From positions 17,053,296-17,117,295 of the forward strand of contig OX637292.1 of assembly GCA_951799445.1 (NCBI GenBank): a stretch of DNA of 64,000 nt, given 5' to 3'. The first letter of the stretch is position 1, and each line of letters begins with the position of its first letter. The notes under the pieces were generated by a model that did no database searches, was not told where the DNA came from, and worked only from the letters and a program-made list of their open reading frames with translations. Source of the DNA: Pseudisothecium myosuroides. Taxonomy: Eukaryota; Streptophyta; Bryopsida; Hypnales; Lembophyllaceae. This document shows positions 34,993 through 46,905 of this stretch, one piece after another. Made by a program: the position numbers and the translations under genes.

Positions 34993-35454
34993 ATTGTTAA
35001 AAAGTTTGGTAAGAATTTTCCAATGTCATCACCTATAATACAACATGCTAAGGGTCTTTGTTACGGAATGACTTTATGTAATAGGTTTGAATGTTGCGGA
35101 CAATTCAGTATTGTTTAAAAATTTAACTTTAGATTATTTCGGTAGATAGATACAAGGACTTGCCATTTCAATTGTTGAAACCAATATTGAAGTTGCATCA
35201 GGATTTATATCAACCCCCTTTTTTAAATTTAAAAAAAAAATCTTTTGGATCAATTTGGTGTATAGAAGTGTTTGCCTTTAAATTAGTGAATTAAACATTA
35301 GGTTTATTGGGATTTACATCAATCATGTTTAGTATAGTTTTAAAGAAAATTGGGTTGCTTTAATGGAGAGGGTTGCTATTATGTGAGCATAGGATTGTGA
35401 GCCCATGAGCCTAAAATACTACACACCTATGTTATAGGTGTATACAGTGACTCT

Positions 35455-36220
35455 CAAAAGTAGTTGGCCACCATATAAATCGTTCTCATAAATTGAGAAA
35501 TTGGAATTTTGAAGTGAAATTTGGACATGTTGTACAAAAGGGACTCTATCTTAATGTAAAATTTCACTTAGAACGGACTATATATATTTAAACCTATTAT
35601 TATTTGAATGAAATTTCTATGCAAAAAAGAACTTTTTGTGAGAAGTCAAAATACCTCATTTTTTATAGGAAGAATGTACATCTTGACTAGAATCACATGT
35701 AACAAGTTTCATGAATTTTGGATTTTTATTGATTGAAATCTTATTGATTGAAATTTGACCTCAAAATTTTGACTTTTTTATTTTTCACTCCATAAATTGC
35801 AAAAAAATGTGTTTTTGATACATACGATTATTTGATGTTATTTTGAACTTTTATCTTATTTTTTTGCAATTTATGGAGTGAAAAAGAAAAAAGTCAAAAT
35901 TTTGAGGTCAAATTTCAATCAATAAGATTTCAATCAATAAAAATCCAAAATTCATGAAACTTGTTACATGTGATTCTAGTCAAGATGTACATTCTTCCTA
36001 TAAAAAAATGAGGCATTTTGACTTCTCACAAAAAGTTCTTTTTTGCATAGAAATTTTATTCAAATAATAATAGGTTTAAATATAGTCCGTTCTAAGTGAA
36101 ATTTCACATTAAGGTAGAATCCCTTTTGTACAACAACATGTTCAAATTTCACTTCATAATTCTAATTTTCAATTTATAAGAATGATTTATATGGTGGCCA
36201 ACTACTTTTGGGAGTCACTG
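35455..36220. mobile_element. Tc1-like foldback element
   Basis: 766 bp forming a near-complete palindrome (arms about 370 bp, centre near 35840). Ends are CAGTGACTCTCAAAAGT and the inverse, with TA on each side (35453-35454, 36221-36222). TA target plus CAGTG and CAAAAGT...TTGG in the first 25 bases is the Tc1-like pattern. No transposase frame. Confidence 0.8.
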
Positions 36221-36222
36221 TA

Positions 36223-36923
36223 TACTATATAAACCATCTATGATTATAGGATATATATGTTACAAATATCCATATTATAAGTGTTTATAATACATACACC
36301 TTCTATAGTGTGTGGTATCTATATTATAGGTACCTATATTGAAGGCTCAATGCTCACAAGCTCACATTCTTGGGCTCACATACTAGCACCATTGCTTTAA
36401 TGGATATGCAAAAGGGTTTGACATTCTTATTGGTGAATTGAACATTTAGGTTTGTAAGGACTCATATCAATCACATTCTTTGTGATTTGTTTTTATTTGC
36501 TTCAAATTATTTATGTGAGTTGGTACAGTTACATTGTTTTTTAATTTTTAAAATTACTTTGGATTATTTTAGTGGTTACATAGAATAGTTTTATTGGTAA
36601 ATTGAACATTGGGGTTGCACAAATTCGCATGGACTACATTATATATATATACATATATATAATTTTATTGAATCGCTTTTGTATTTTGTTATAACTACAT
36701 TTTGTTTAATTATTTTTAAATTCCTCTAAGTTATTCTTGTGGATATGTCAAAGACTTTGTCATTTACATGTTTGAATGGAATTCTAAACTTTTCCAGGAT
36801 AAAAATAAACCTCTACGAATAGACTGAGGTACTACCGCTCATGAATGAGAAATCAAATCCAGCCTTCTCTACCAAGCTCACACTCAAGGCATTATAGCAC
36901 GCCAGCGCTTAGTAAATCCGTGT
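36223..36923. other. AT-rich spacer
   Basis: No gene seen. A short TATATATATACATATATATA microsatellite lies at 36640-36661. Confidence 0.4.
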
Positions 36924-39360
36924 CTACTTCAATTGTCTGTACAACGTTGCAGCTTGCGATTCTGATATTGAAAAATCGCCCTTCCTCAAGCCAGCCATCA
37001 CAGCCACCGGCATTTGGTACCGCTCCCTTAATACAATTTGACCAGTCTGAAATCAATTCCATACAATAATTGAAATTTGTAAGAAACAAGATATATATCA
37101 CAAGTTAGGTGTTTTATGCCTTAGTTACTGGAAAATGGAAAGATCCAATTCTAACAACTATTCAATTGCCTTCCGCTGCGTTGCTTGCAATTTTGTTTTT
37201 AAAGATTATATTCTAAATTTGTAAGTACACATATAAAGATAGAAAACACTATTAAAAAAAAATTCAAAATATGATGGAATTAGAAATTAGAGAACGTAAA
37301 TATCCTGTTTTCCTATAAACAAAGTTTGAGGCCTTGAAACCAATCTAGAAAGTACTATTATTTGCAATGAAGTTTTCTTTCATTTGTGTTAAAAAAAGAA
37401 AAAGAAAAAAATCCAGTAGATGCTAAATTGTCACCAGATCAATTCAATTCAAACAAGGAATTTGTTCTGACTTAGCTAAATTACCACACACCTACATTAG
37501 GCCTCTGGAAATTTGGATACTTGTGCCAAGACCAAAAACCTTCTATAAAACTTTTGATTAATTTTTCTCCCCGCCGTCTCATGAGCATCATTCAACTTAA
37601 GCCTCTTTGTTTGTTGGATCTAGAGGGAAGCCCAAAGTATTTAATTTGGACCGCTTAGATGCGCCATGCCATAAACTAATTGAGAAAGGAAAAAAAATCA
37701 TGAACCGCTGTAACAAGAATTTTCACTCAATCTTCAAGCTCTCTGATTGCCTACATCTAAAAACCTAATTAAACAACACTCATAGGAAAGTGAAGAGACC
37801 AGTCAACTGATAGCTTTCTCCACCAAATTCAAGCCTAATTCTCAAAGTGAACTTTCTCTATCAAAGTAGACATCAAAATTCATTGTTGCTGGTGGCAAAC
37901 ATCTTTACTATACAAATTAGCAAAGCTGTTGCAACAAGAATTCACTTGATCTTTAAGCGCTCAATCACCTACATTTGAAATCCTAAACGACACTCACAGG
38001 CATTGACCTCTAACAATAGTGAAGCACTAATCAAGTGATAGGAAAATTCCATCTAATTGCGACAACTGTCATTGTGTGAAGCTCCAAAATCTTTCAAAAT
38101 AAATACATACTAATTCTAAGAATGAAAATTAGGGTAGTTGCAAGAAACACTTCACGTTTTTCCATCAAAATTGCATTTTTTGGCCATAGGACTGACAGTA
38201 CTATGCAATACTACCAATACTACGTGTTAGCAATGCCCTATCAAATCTAATTTGTCAATTCAAGGCGCCTGCAGATCTAAACTGTTGATTTAGTACTATG
38301 CAGTACTAAAGACTACTACGAAGTACTGCAGAAGCCATTGGGAGCAGAAAATAGTAGAAAAGGGGTCTGTGGAGTTTTTCATTTTTAGTAATTAAAAAAA
38401 ACTCAAAAAAATTCCATGAAAAAGTCATTTTGCTTGAGAAGACTATACTTGCATTGCACCAAAAAATTCATGAAGGAAATTTTTTCCCTCTTCGTAGCCT
38501 TTGCATAAAGGAAGGTCACTTTGACCCCATGTGTGCAACCGACATGTTGCTATTTTCAAAAAAAGCTTTAGTCAGTCTTTGTAATGTTAGTGGACCTTCA
38601 ATATGTCCAATTTGTGGCTTCAAATTTGCATTTTTGGGTAAAAAATAGGACTAATCCCCCCCCCCCAATGACTAAGGTAGACACCCAATTGGGGACAAGT
38701 TAAAAATAGTAAAGTAATTTTTTTTAAATTTAAAAATTATTCAATGTCTGCAACTACGACATCTACCTTCATTCAAAATTTCATGTCAAATGGACAAACA
38801 ATGCAAAAGTTATGAGCAAAAAGCCAATTTTCGAGGGCAAGGGGACAAGAAATAGGACAAGTGTTTCTTACAGTCACCCATTACCTCAACACCATAAATC
38901 TACAGTTAGAGATCATCAATAAAACTTCAAACACTTGTAACATTTGCACATGGTATCCATATAATGCATTCCTGGGAGCATTGAAATCCTCTGTGACTCA
39001 CTAACAAGAATTTTCCAATAATCTGACCATTGCCATAATAATAAGTAAGCGTAGCAGATAAAGTGTGGCAATTGCATGTAACTTATTCAAACATCAGTCT
39101 AATTGTACAAATCAAATCGATCGCAAAAAAACTCTCAGAGCAAATACAAGTGCAGTACCTCTTCACTCAACTACATCACTCACCAATTTGGTAGGAGACA
39201 AGCCAAGCACACTCCTCCTGGCCCCGAAGCATCCATTTCCCAAGCTCCCGTGAAATCCAGAAGTGAAAGGTGCGGACAAGTTCACCGGCAATGGAACAGA
39301 GCGCTGGCTGAGCAACAACATTGGCGCAGGCCCGCTGAGCCTTGTAGTGGTGATGTCCAT
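36924..39360 (-). CDS. Probable small plastid-targeted protein, at least two exons
   Basis: First exon 39360-39184: ATG, 59 codons, then a strong GTGAGT donor at a codon boundary. The peptide begins MDITTTRLSGPAPMLLLSQR and is rich in Ser, Thr, Leu and Arg with no acidic residue after position 2, as in chloroplast transit peptides. Last exon 37046-36924: after a TTTCAG acceptor, 40 codons and a TAG, reading TGQIVLRERYQMPVAVMAGL and ending SQAATLYRQLK, a convincing folded C-terminus. Joining the two directly keeps frame and gives 99 residues, but I could have missed middle exons in the 2.1-kb gap, part of which is an E element (38132-38879). I do not recognise the protein. The two exons fit well; their pairing is inference. 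Confidence 0.45.
38132..38879. mobile_element. E-family element, copy 2
   Basis: 748 bp, ends GGGTAGTTGCAAGAAACACT and the inverse, with ATTA on both sides (38128-38131, 38880-38883). Closest relative in the window is the inverted copy at 60401-61157. It lies in the intron of the probable plastid-protein gene. A run of about 11 C is at 38658-38668. Confidence 0.7.
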
Positions 39361-39999
39361 AGGCAGAGAATCCTACAAAGACGGAACCCCAACGCTTGTG
39401 CGGAAACCTGAAATCAATGGGAGAGTGGAATTCAAAGGAGCACCCATATGAAAGCAATTTGGTGCGCCACCTCCGTCATGAAGTGAAAGCTCTATCAATT
39501 ATCAAATGGCCAATAAGCTTATGGTATGTCTGCACCTGGTGTTAAGGCCGAGTCTTTGGGGCGTTCTTCAAAAGATAATAGTGTGTGTGTTCACACTTAA
39601 GCTCTTGAGCAAATGCCGATCTTAGTTGGATGGCGAGCTGGCAAGGGAAAAGAACGTTGGCCAAGTCAATAAATGAGAACACTATGCACGCAGTTACATG
39701 AATTTTGCATACTGTTATGTATCACCTCAATCATCACAATACATAGATTTTAGATTGTTAAGAGCGCAATTAGTTAATGGGATTGCAAATGGGCAATTAA
39801 CAAAGAACAAAATTTGACTTTCAATTGCGAGGTATCACGGCTGAAATTCAAAGGCCTCGCTCAATTTATATTTTGAATTGAGAAGAGATGTTTTGAGCTA
39901 AGAAGAGAAGCTCACAATATACACACGGGATGGTAGGAGGTAGTACAACCTATGTGGGATAAGTAACATTAGAATTAGTAGGAGCTCAACTGCTCATAG
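39361..39999. other. Upstream region of the plastid-protein candidate
   Basis: No further gene seen. The first about 120 bases are GC-richer, compatible with a 5' leader; no TATA box stands out. Confidence 0.35.
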
Positions 40000-40003
40000 T
40001 TAA

Positions 40004-40553
40004 CCCTTTAGGGCCGAGTATGCCAATTTTGGTCTTTTTAAACTGAATTTTGAAAATTGGAACACTTTCCTAGCCTTAGTTGCCTGTGAGGTGTGAACGA
40101 GATGTAAGGGCACGGGAATTCCGCTTCCAATGAGCCATTGGCCATCAAATTTGGAGCAATAATGATTTGTCTATGGCAATTTGTAGTTGGGATTTCTAAA
40201 GTTTCAAAATGCACTGTGGAACATGTTTCTCTATCGAATTTATTTGTGTATAACTAAAGAGAGAATGCCAACTTCACCATAATGTTCATTATAATTTCTT
40301 CTATTTTCTACAAAAATTTCATGGTAAAGTGAGCTTTTTTGTAATTACTATGATTTTTCAAAGATAGAAACTCTAAAAAATCTTATAAATTTCATTTTTT
40401 CCCAAAAAATATTTAAAAATCAGATCAGATAGAAGATATGCAAGGTTGTTTGTGGAAAAATAATAATTTAAATTAAATTATAAAATTTTAATATGCAAAT
40501 TTGATTCCAAAAGAATTCAAGAGGTTGCTTGGGGCTCCTTAGGCCCTAAAGGG
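40004..40553. mobile_element. M-related element with CCCTTTAGGGCC ends
   Basis: 550 bp, CCCTTTAGGGCC to GGCCCTAAAGGG, flanked by TTAA (40000-40003, 40554-40557). The terminal CCC and TTAA are as in family M, but the rest is different, so this is a separate subfamily. Non-coding. Confidence 0.7.
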
Positions 40554-40557
40554 TTAA

Positions 40558-41692
40558 GTAAAAAGTAGGAATTGTGTTGGAAGTAGAATTTCATACTTCG
40601 TTTAGGCATAGTAGAATAACTTTTTCCAAAACACTTTGAACTAAGAAAAGTTGTTAAATCAAGCTAAATTTCTTTTCCAAAAATTTGTTTGTAATTTTGA
40701 ATCTCCAATCAAAAGTTATGAACAAACTTCAGAGAGGGGTGTTTGAAAATGTCAAAGAAAATGTCCCTTTGAACCCCTCTTTGAAATTTGTTCATAACTT
40801 TTGATTGGAGATTCAAAATTACAAACAAAATTCTGGAGAAGAAAGTTAGCTTGATTTAACAACTTTTTTTTTAATTCAAAATTTTTTGGAAAATGTTTTT
40901 GGGTCATTGCAAGAAAAAACGATTGTTTTTTGTAGTGTTTTTCACAAGACACATTTTTTTTCGGGAGTACTGTATAATTAGAAAAACAATTTAAAAAAAA
41001 TATGAAAAATATTTTTAATGCATACACCTTTAAGAAGAAGGTCCCCTATGAAGGAAAAGCATAGAAAAATTCTTTAAGTAGGATAACTAGAAAATGCAAA
41101 ATCTCATGAAAATAGGTAATTTCACATTTTAATTTGTAAAAAATAGGAAAAACAATTTTTTTAAACCCTAAAAATTGTAAATTTGGGAGAACTTTATGAT
41201 GAAGAGACTTCACCAAAATAATCATCGGAAACCATCTTCAATGTTCAGAAATGCGCGCACAACAGAGCCTTGTTTGCACGGATGTGGAAGACATAAAATA
41301 AAATGCTTTTAAATTTCTTTTGGTAGAAATATGACTTCCTACTATGGAAATAGACCACAAAAATTTCAGCTCAAATCATTAATTTTGGATACTCCCCAGT
41401 ACTGAAAAACCTAAACCGCAAAGTGTGACAAATTAGCTAAATTGAAATTTAAATATAAAATGATTTTTGAATTTTTTGGAAAAATAAGGGATCTAAATAT
41501 TATCAAGTTGGTATCTCTAATAAAAATTTCAAGTTAATTGGGTCCATGCTTAAAAAATTATAGCCAATGACAACTCCGTCACTTCAATTGTGACAAAAAT
41601 AGTACCGGTCTTTCTTGCAATCATCCTATTCTACTATGCCTAAATGAGGTTTGAAATTCTACTTCCAACATAATTCCTATTTTTTGACAATG
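40558..41692. mobile_element. Foldback element, right arm split by an E element
   Basis: Left arm 40560-40745 pairs with 40768-40890 plus 41627-41690. The E element at 40901-41626 accounts for the break in the right arm, and the intact left arm provides the uninterrupted sequence (GGAAAAAGTTATTCTACT, read in reverse complement). Confidence 0.65.
40901..41626. mobile_element. E-family element, copy 3
   Basis: 726 bp, GGGTCATTGCAAG to CTTGCAATCATCC; right flank TATT, left flank TTTT (one mismatch). Internal order as in copy 1. Confidence 0.7.
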
Positions 41693-42469
41693 AGCATTGA
41701 AGCTCTCATTTTCAAATTATCCCATATCCTTTGAAGGTTTATGATGGACAATGGAATTCATTATAAAAAAGACGTTTCCACTCTCCATGCCCACAATTGT
41801 CAATGAAGTATTTACTTCAAATTGCCATCAAATTTATTTATTTGTGGGAGATGTTCAAATGCCATTGGTATTGATGTTTATTTTAATCTCCATGATGTGT
41901 AGATTAATTTTTTTGGATGAGGATTGTAGAGAGGAAAGGTAACCTCTGTAAAGACTACTAAATGTATTGCTCCAAGTCTAAACGAATAATAACTTCAAAT
42001 GATTCAATTTTGCCAAACCAATGCCAAAGCAACTGAAAACAAATGTTTTAACAAAACTTGCACCTTTCCATCTTTGTCAAAGGTATTATGTTTTTATAAT
42101 TGTTGTTACTAATTGTCAGGTGTGGACATACCATTACTATTCAAGGCTAGTAGTTAAACGATCTACTTGCGGAGGCTGTTTTTGCCCCCCCTATTTTACT
42201 CTTAGGAAAAACATTGTAAGAACTCTTTACTTGCGATGCATGATAAAATTTGCAAATTCCGAGTTCATATTTGTAATCAGAGGCTCCAAATTAGGTAGGA
42301 AAGGTATTGACTATTGAATAAGCACGGCACAAAATAGGGGGTCTTTTTTTCTACATTCACCCTTGGCTTTACCTCTACAAAAGGCTTGTGGCACTACAAT
42401 AGACTTGACTAGAATGGATCCAGAGGTGGGAAATGTCCCGTTCATTTCCCAAGTAAATTTTGCATTGTA
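41693..42469. other. No recognisable gene
   Basis: Unassigned sequence. A 98-codon plus-strand frame (42021-42317) is open but resembles nothing and has AT-driven composition. Confidence 0.35.
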
Positions 42470-43275
42470 ATTAGGGTTTCTTGCTAGATTACATGATTTT
42501 GTCTGCATATTCAGGCATTATGCATTTTTCATTCAATCACATTCTATTCATCCTAATGGAAGATTCTCTCAAATCATGTTAGGCAATGTTGCTCATCATC
42601 AGGGATTTTGCAGAAAAAAGTGTCTCCTCGTTGGGCTCCACCTTCCTCGTCAACTCTTTTTCTTTTGCAAAATTTCCTCCTCCTCGGGCATTGCCCTATA
42701 CGTAGTCCCTTTTTCATCTTTACTGAAGGAAATACTTAGGATAACACTAAACTTATTAGTTGACATCAATGAGAAGATTTGAAATACTTGAATTCGTAAT
42801 TGGAATCAAAGATTCTAAATTAATAAAGTGAATTCAAGAATATAAAATTAACTACTACAAAATAAAGGCAACTTTTTACATTTATCCCCAAGGTAGGAGG
42901 TGCTATAAGAGTCCAGGTTCTTTGAATTGCTCCTATAAATGATTGTAAAACAACTCATATTAATTTTGGTACTAGATAGGGTAGAGATTTGGAATTGACT
43001 TCATTCAAAGTGAAGCCAAAATAGTTTGCAACAATAGACAAAATATGGTGCAATGGTAGATAAATAATGGATGGAAATTGCCCAAAATTTGCACATTGGC
43101 CACCACAATAAAACAATAAATGGAATACTAAATTTATCATAAAAATGCATTGATGTCAATTTATTCATTTCTAAGATTGGTTACAAAATGGTGAGGTGAT
43201 AAGTTTGTGCATATGGAGATTTTAATTTTTTTCTCATCATGGGTGGTTTATTATTCTTATTTGAATCATTCATGC

Positions 43276-43984
43276 AAAATTTTGAATTTTTTTTTTAAAT
43301 ATTTTTTTCTCATAGATTATATTTTTGTCTATCTGGAAAGCTTTGATTCATTTCATTTGGATTTGTTATAAAGAAGTTATGGACATTCTTGTTTTTCGGG
43401 CAGTTAGAGCATCTTCTTGAAAAAAATAACTTGTAGGATTCGTTTCGGAATGCAATTTTTGTAATTTTTCAATTTTTTTTTTTGGAATGGTTTAGTTTAC
43501 TTGCTAGAACAATCTCACCATTGGGATTAGTGCATTTTAATTCCATCTAAAATATATGAATATTTTAGATTTTCCTTCTATCTTGTACCTACTTCTACTC
43601 AACAATTTTTTTAAGAATGATAATTAAGTTTTTTTGAATTTTTTTTGAATTTTCCTAGACTCTCAACTCAATTCTCTACTATAAAGATTTAAAGCTCAAA
43701 ACTTTGTAGTGCAAAAATTTTAATTTAAAAATGTTTAAAGTCGAAAAATCTAGTCCCGCAATGTGCTGAAAAACTTGTTTTTTCCACTTTAAACGCAGAT
43801 ATCTTGCAATCTGTGCGGTCAAAAATTCTGAAATTTTTTCCACACATTCTCATACCAATTAGGTGTAAGATCCTACGGTTAGATGTGGAAAAAGAAACAG
43901 TTTGAATTTTTTTTGTATTTTTTGCTATAGAAATGGCAGTTTTGAGTGTTTTTTGGCAGAAAAAAGGCCTTGGGCCTTTAGGGG
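43276..43984. mobile_element. M-family element, left end truncated
   Basis: Matches the inner and right parts of the element at 14405-15600 in the same orientation, ending CCTTTAGGGG followed by ATAA (43985-43988). Repeat R copy 1 has the uninterrupted site (AATAATAAGGACCTATGGG near 3993-4011). Confidence 0.7.
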
Positions 43985-44391
43985 ATAAGGACCTATGAGA
44001 GTTCACTTTGAAAATTCTTACATTGTTTAAGGGTGCTCTGAAAAGTACAAAACTTTTGGGGTTGCATGCGGATCTCATTCTTCTTTTAGGGAAAATTCAA
44101 GGGAAATTGCTTCAACTGCTATAGACTCCCCTCTACTTTCTAGTCACATGTTAAATGGTAGATTTTTGGACCTCCTATCTGACCTAGGGCAATAAGGAGG
44201 GCATTTTGTAGGCTTTTATGACTAGAGGCTGTAACTTTTGGGCAACAATCTCAAGAGGTTGGTTGTAGAAATAAATTGCAATTACCTTTCTGTTTATCCA
44301 AGCTTCACACTTATTTATTTGTAATCACAAAGGCTAAAAAAGGTGTCATGGAGAATTGTTTTCTACAAGGGTCTTTGATTATCTATCTATA

Positions 44392-46651
44392 CCTTAAATT
44401 AGGTTGTTTGTTTTGTTTGAAACGCTGAGATCTAAGAAACTGTGAGGCGCTTGGCAGTACTCTAGGTACTGCTAGAAAGCTCTTAGCAAGGAGGGGTGCA
44501 TACACTTTGTTTTGTGGCGTTTGAACCTACGGTGTAGAAGTTATTGAATTTCAAATTTTTTATGGATAAAAAAAATTGAATTAAATTATTATTTATTTTG
44601 GAAAAGCCATAACTTTCACATAGCATGTCCAATCACCATGAAGTAAAGCCCTTGCACTCCTTCATGGATAGAACTTTCTATTCATGCTTGTTTTGTGGCT
44701 TTTGGACCTACATTGTGAAAGTTATAGATCTTTTAAATTAAAAAATTGAATTAAATTATCTTTTCTTTTGGAAAAGCCATAACTTTCACATTGCATGTAC
44801 AAACACCAAGCAAAAAAGCCCTTGCACTCCTTTGTGCATAAACTTTCTATTCTTATCATCAATGCAACCTCTCACACTACGGTATGAAAGTTATTGAATT
44901 TCAAAATTTTAATGAATTAAAAAATATTTAAAAACATTTTTACTTTTATATTGGCTATAGCAAAAACACAAGGCACACTATTGAATTAAATTATCTTTTA
45001 TTTTGGAAAAAACATAACTTTCACATTGCATATCCAAATGTCACAAAACAAAATCTTTGCACTTTTTGTATCAAGAATGCAACCTCTCACACTACGGTAT
45101 AAAAGCTATTGAATTTCAAAGGTTTTAATAAATAAAAAATAAAAAATCATTTTGATTTTGATTGTGGCAACGGCACATGGCACAATAGTCTCTATCTTAA
45201 GTTAGTTAGTTTATTTATTTTGTTTTGTTTTGTATGTTGAGATCTAAGAAATTGTCAGGCATCTACCGACTTTCTTGGTACTGCTTGAAAGCTCTTGACA
45301 AGGAGATGTGCATGGACTTTGTCTTATGGCGTTTGGACCTACGGTGTGGAAGGTATTGAATTTAAAGTTTTTATGAATAAAAAAATTGATTTAAATTATT
45401 TTCTATTTTGGAAAATCCATAACTTTCACATTGCGTGTCCAAATGCCACAAAACAAAGCCTTTGCACTTTTTGCGCATAAAGCTTTCTATTTGTACCAAT
45501 TTTGTGGTGTTTGGACCTATGGGGCAAAAGTTATGGATTATTTAAATTAAAAAATTTGAATTAAATAATCTTTTATTTTGAAAAAACCATAACTTTTATA
45601 TCGCATGTTCAATTGCCACAAATCAAAGCCCTTGCACTCCTTTGTGCATAGAGCTTTCTATTCGTATCAAAGAACACAACCTCTCACATTACAATATAAA
45701 AGTTATTGAATTTGAAAGGTCTTAACAAATTAAAAAAATAAAAAATATTTTGTTGTTGTGGCAATGGCACAAGGTACACTATCTATACCTTAACCCCTAA
45801 AGGCCCATTGTTCTTTTGGGGGACAAATGGGATTTTGGGCAGGTATCTATAGGCTAAATTTTTGTCCTGATTTTTTGAAACTTTTTTTGAAGAGATTAGC
45901 TTTGTGGGAATATTATTTTTTTTCACAATCAGTGCCCGGGAATTTCAGAGTGGCCACGTTGTGTGAGACGGCAACTTGGAGAGTACTACCATATAGTGAG
46001 CCTGAGGTCACCTTACGTGCATTTTTGCCAAATCGATACCATAAGGTAGTTAGGTTGTTTTGTTTTGTTTTGTTTGACACGTTGAGGTCTAAGAAAGTGT
46101 GAGGCGGGTTGTAGCGTTCTTGGAACCGCTTGAAAGTTCTTGGCAAGGAGGGGTCCGTGGACCTTGTTTTGTGGCGTTTGGACCTACGATGTAGAAGTTA
46201 TTGAATTTCAAAAATTGAATTTAATTATCTTTTATTTTGAAAAAAACATAACTTTCACATCTCATCTCCAAACACCACAAAACAAAGCGCTTGTACTCAT
46301 TTGTGCAAAGAGCTTTCTACTCGTGCCAATTTTGTGGGGTTTAATTGGATTTTCAATGCGAAAGTTATGGATTTTCTTAAATTAAAAAATTGAAGTAAAT
46401 TATCTTTTATTTTGGAAAAAGCATAACTTTCACATTGCATGTCCAAACCCCATGAAACAAAGCCCTTGCACTCTTTTGTGCATAGAGATTTCTATTCGTA
46501 CCAAGAATGCAACCTCTCATACTATGGTGTAAAAGATATAGAATTTGAAAGGTTTTATAAATTATAAAACTATTTTTACTTTATTTTGGTTGTGGCAACG
46601 GCACAGGGCACTAGTCCATACCTTAGGTTAGTTAGTTAGTTAGTTAGTTAG

Positions 46652-46682
<31 letters not shown>

Positions 46683-46905
46683 ACATTGAGATCTCCTAGA
46701 CCGTGCGTCCCCCGGTGGTGTACTTGGTATTGTTGGAAAGCCCTTGGCGAAGAGGGGTGCACGGGCTTTGTTTTGTGGCGTTTGGACGTGTGGTGCAAAA
46801 GTTTTGGATTTTTTAGTTATTTTTGGTTTTTTAAAAAATTAAAAATTTACTATTGTTTTGACAACGGCAACGGCAACGGCAACGGCACAAGGCACACAAG
46901 TTGTT
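44392..46905. repeat. D-family satellite-like array inside repeat R2
   Basis: About eight diverged units; each pairs a GCATGTCCAAACACCACAAA half with an inverted TTTTGTGGCGTTTGGACC half. It contains a truncated M element (45794-45951) and an inverted fragment of the receptor-kinase upstream repeat (45952-46030). At 46625-46680 is a GTTA then GTTTA microsatellite, and at 46858-46888 a four-unit CGGCAA array. Confidence 0.65.
45794..45951. mobile_element. M-family element fragment
   Basis: Begins CCCCTAAAGGCCC after TTAA (45790-45793) and follows the M right-half sequence to the GTGCCCGGGAA block, where it stops abruptly. Confidence 0.6.

Noticed and set aside
42021..42317. 98-codon plus-strand frame
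   Set aside because: No recognisable domain, AT-driven composition and no splice or promoter context.
46625..46680. Telomere-like TTTAG repeats
   Set aside because: Units are GTTA then GTTTA without the GGG of plant telomeres (TTTAGGG); microsatellite.
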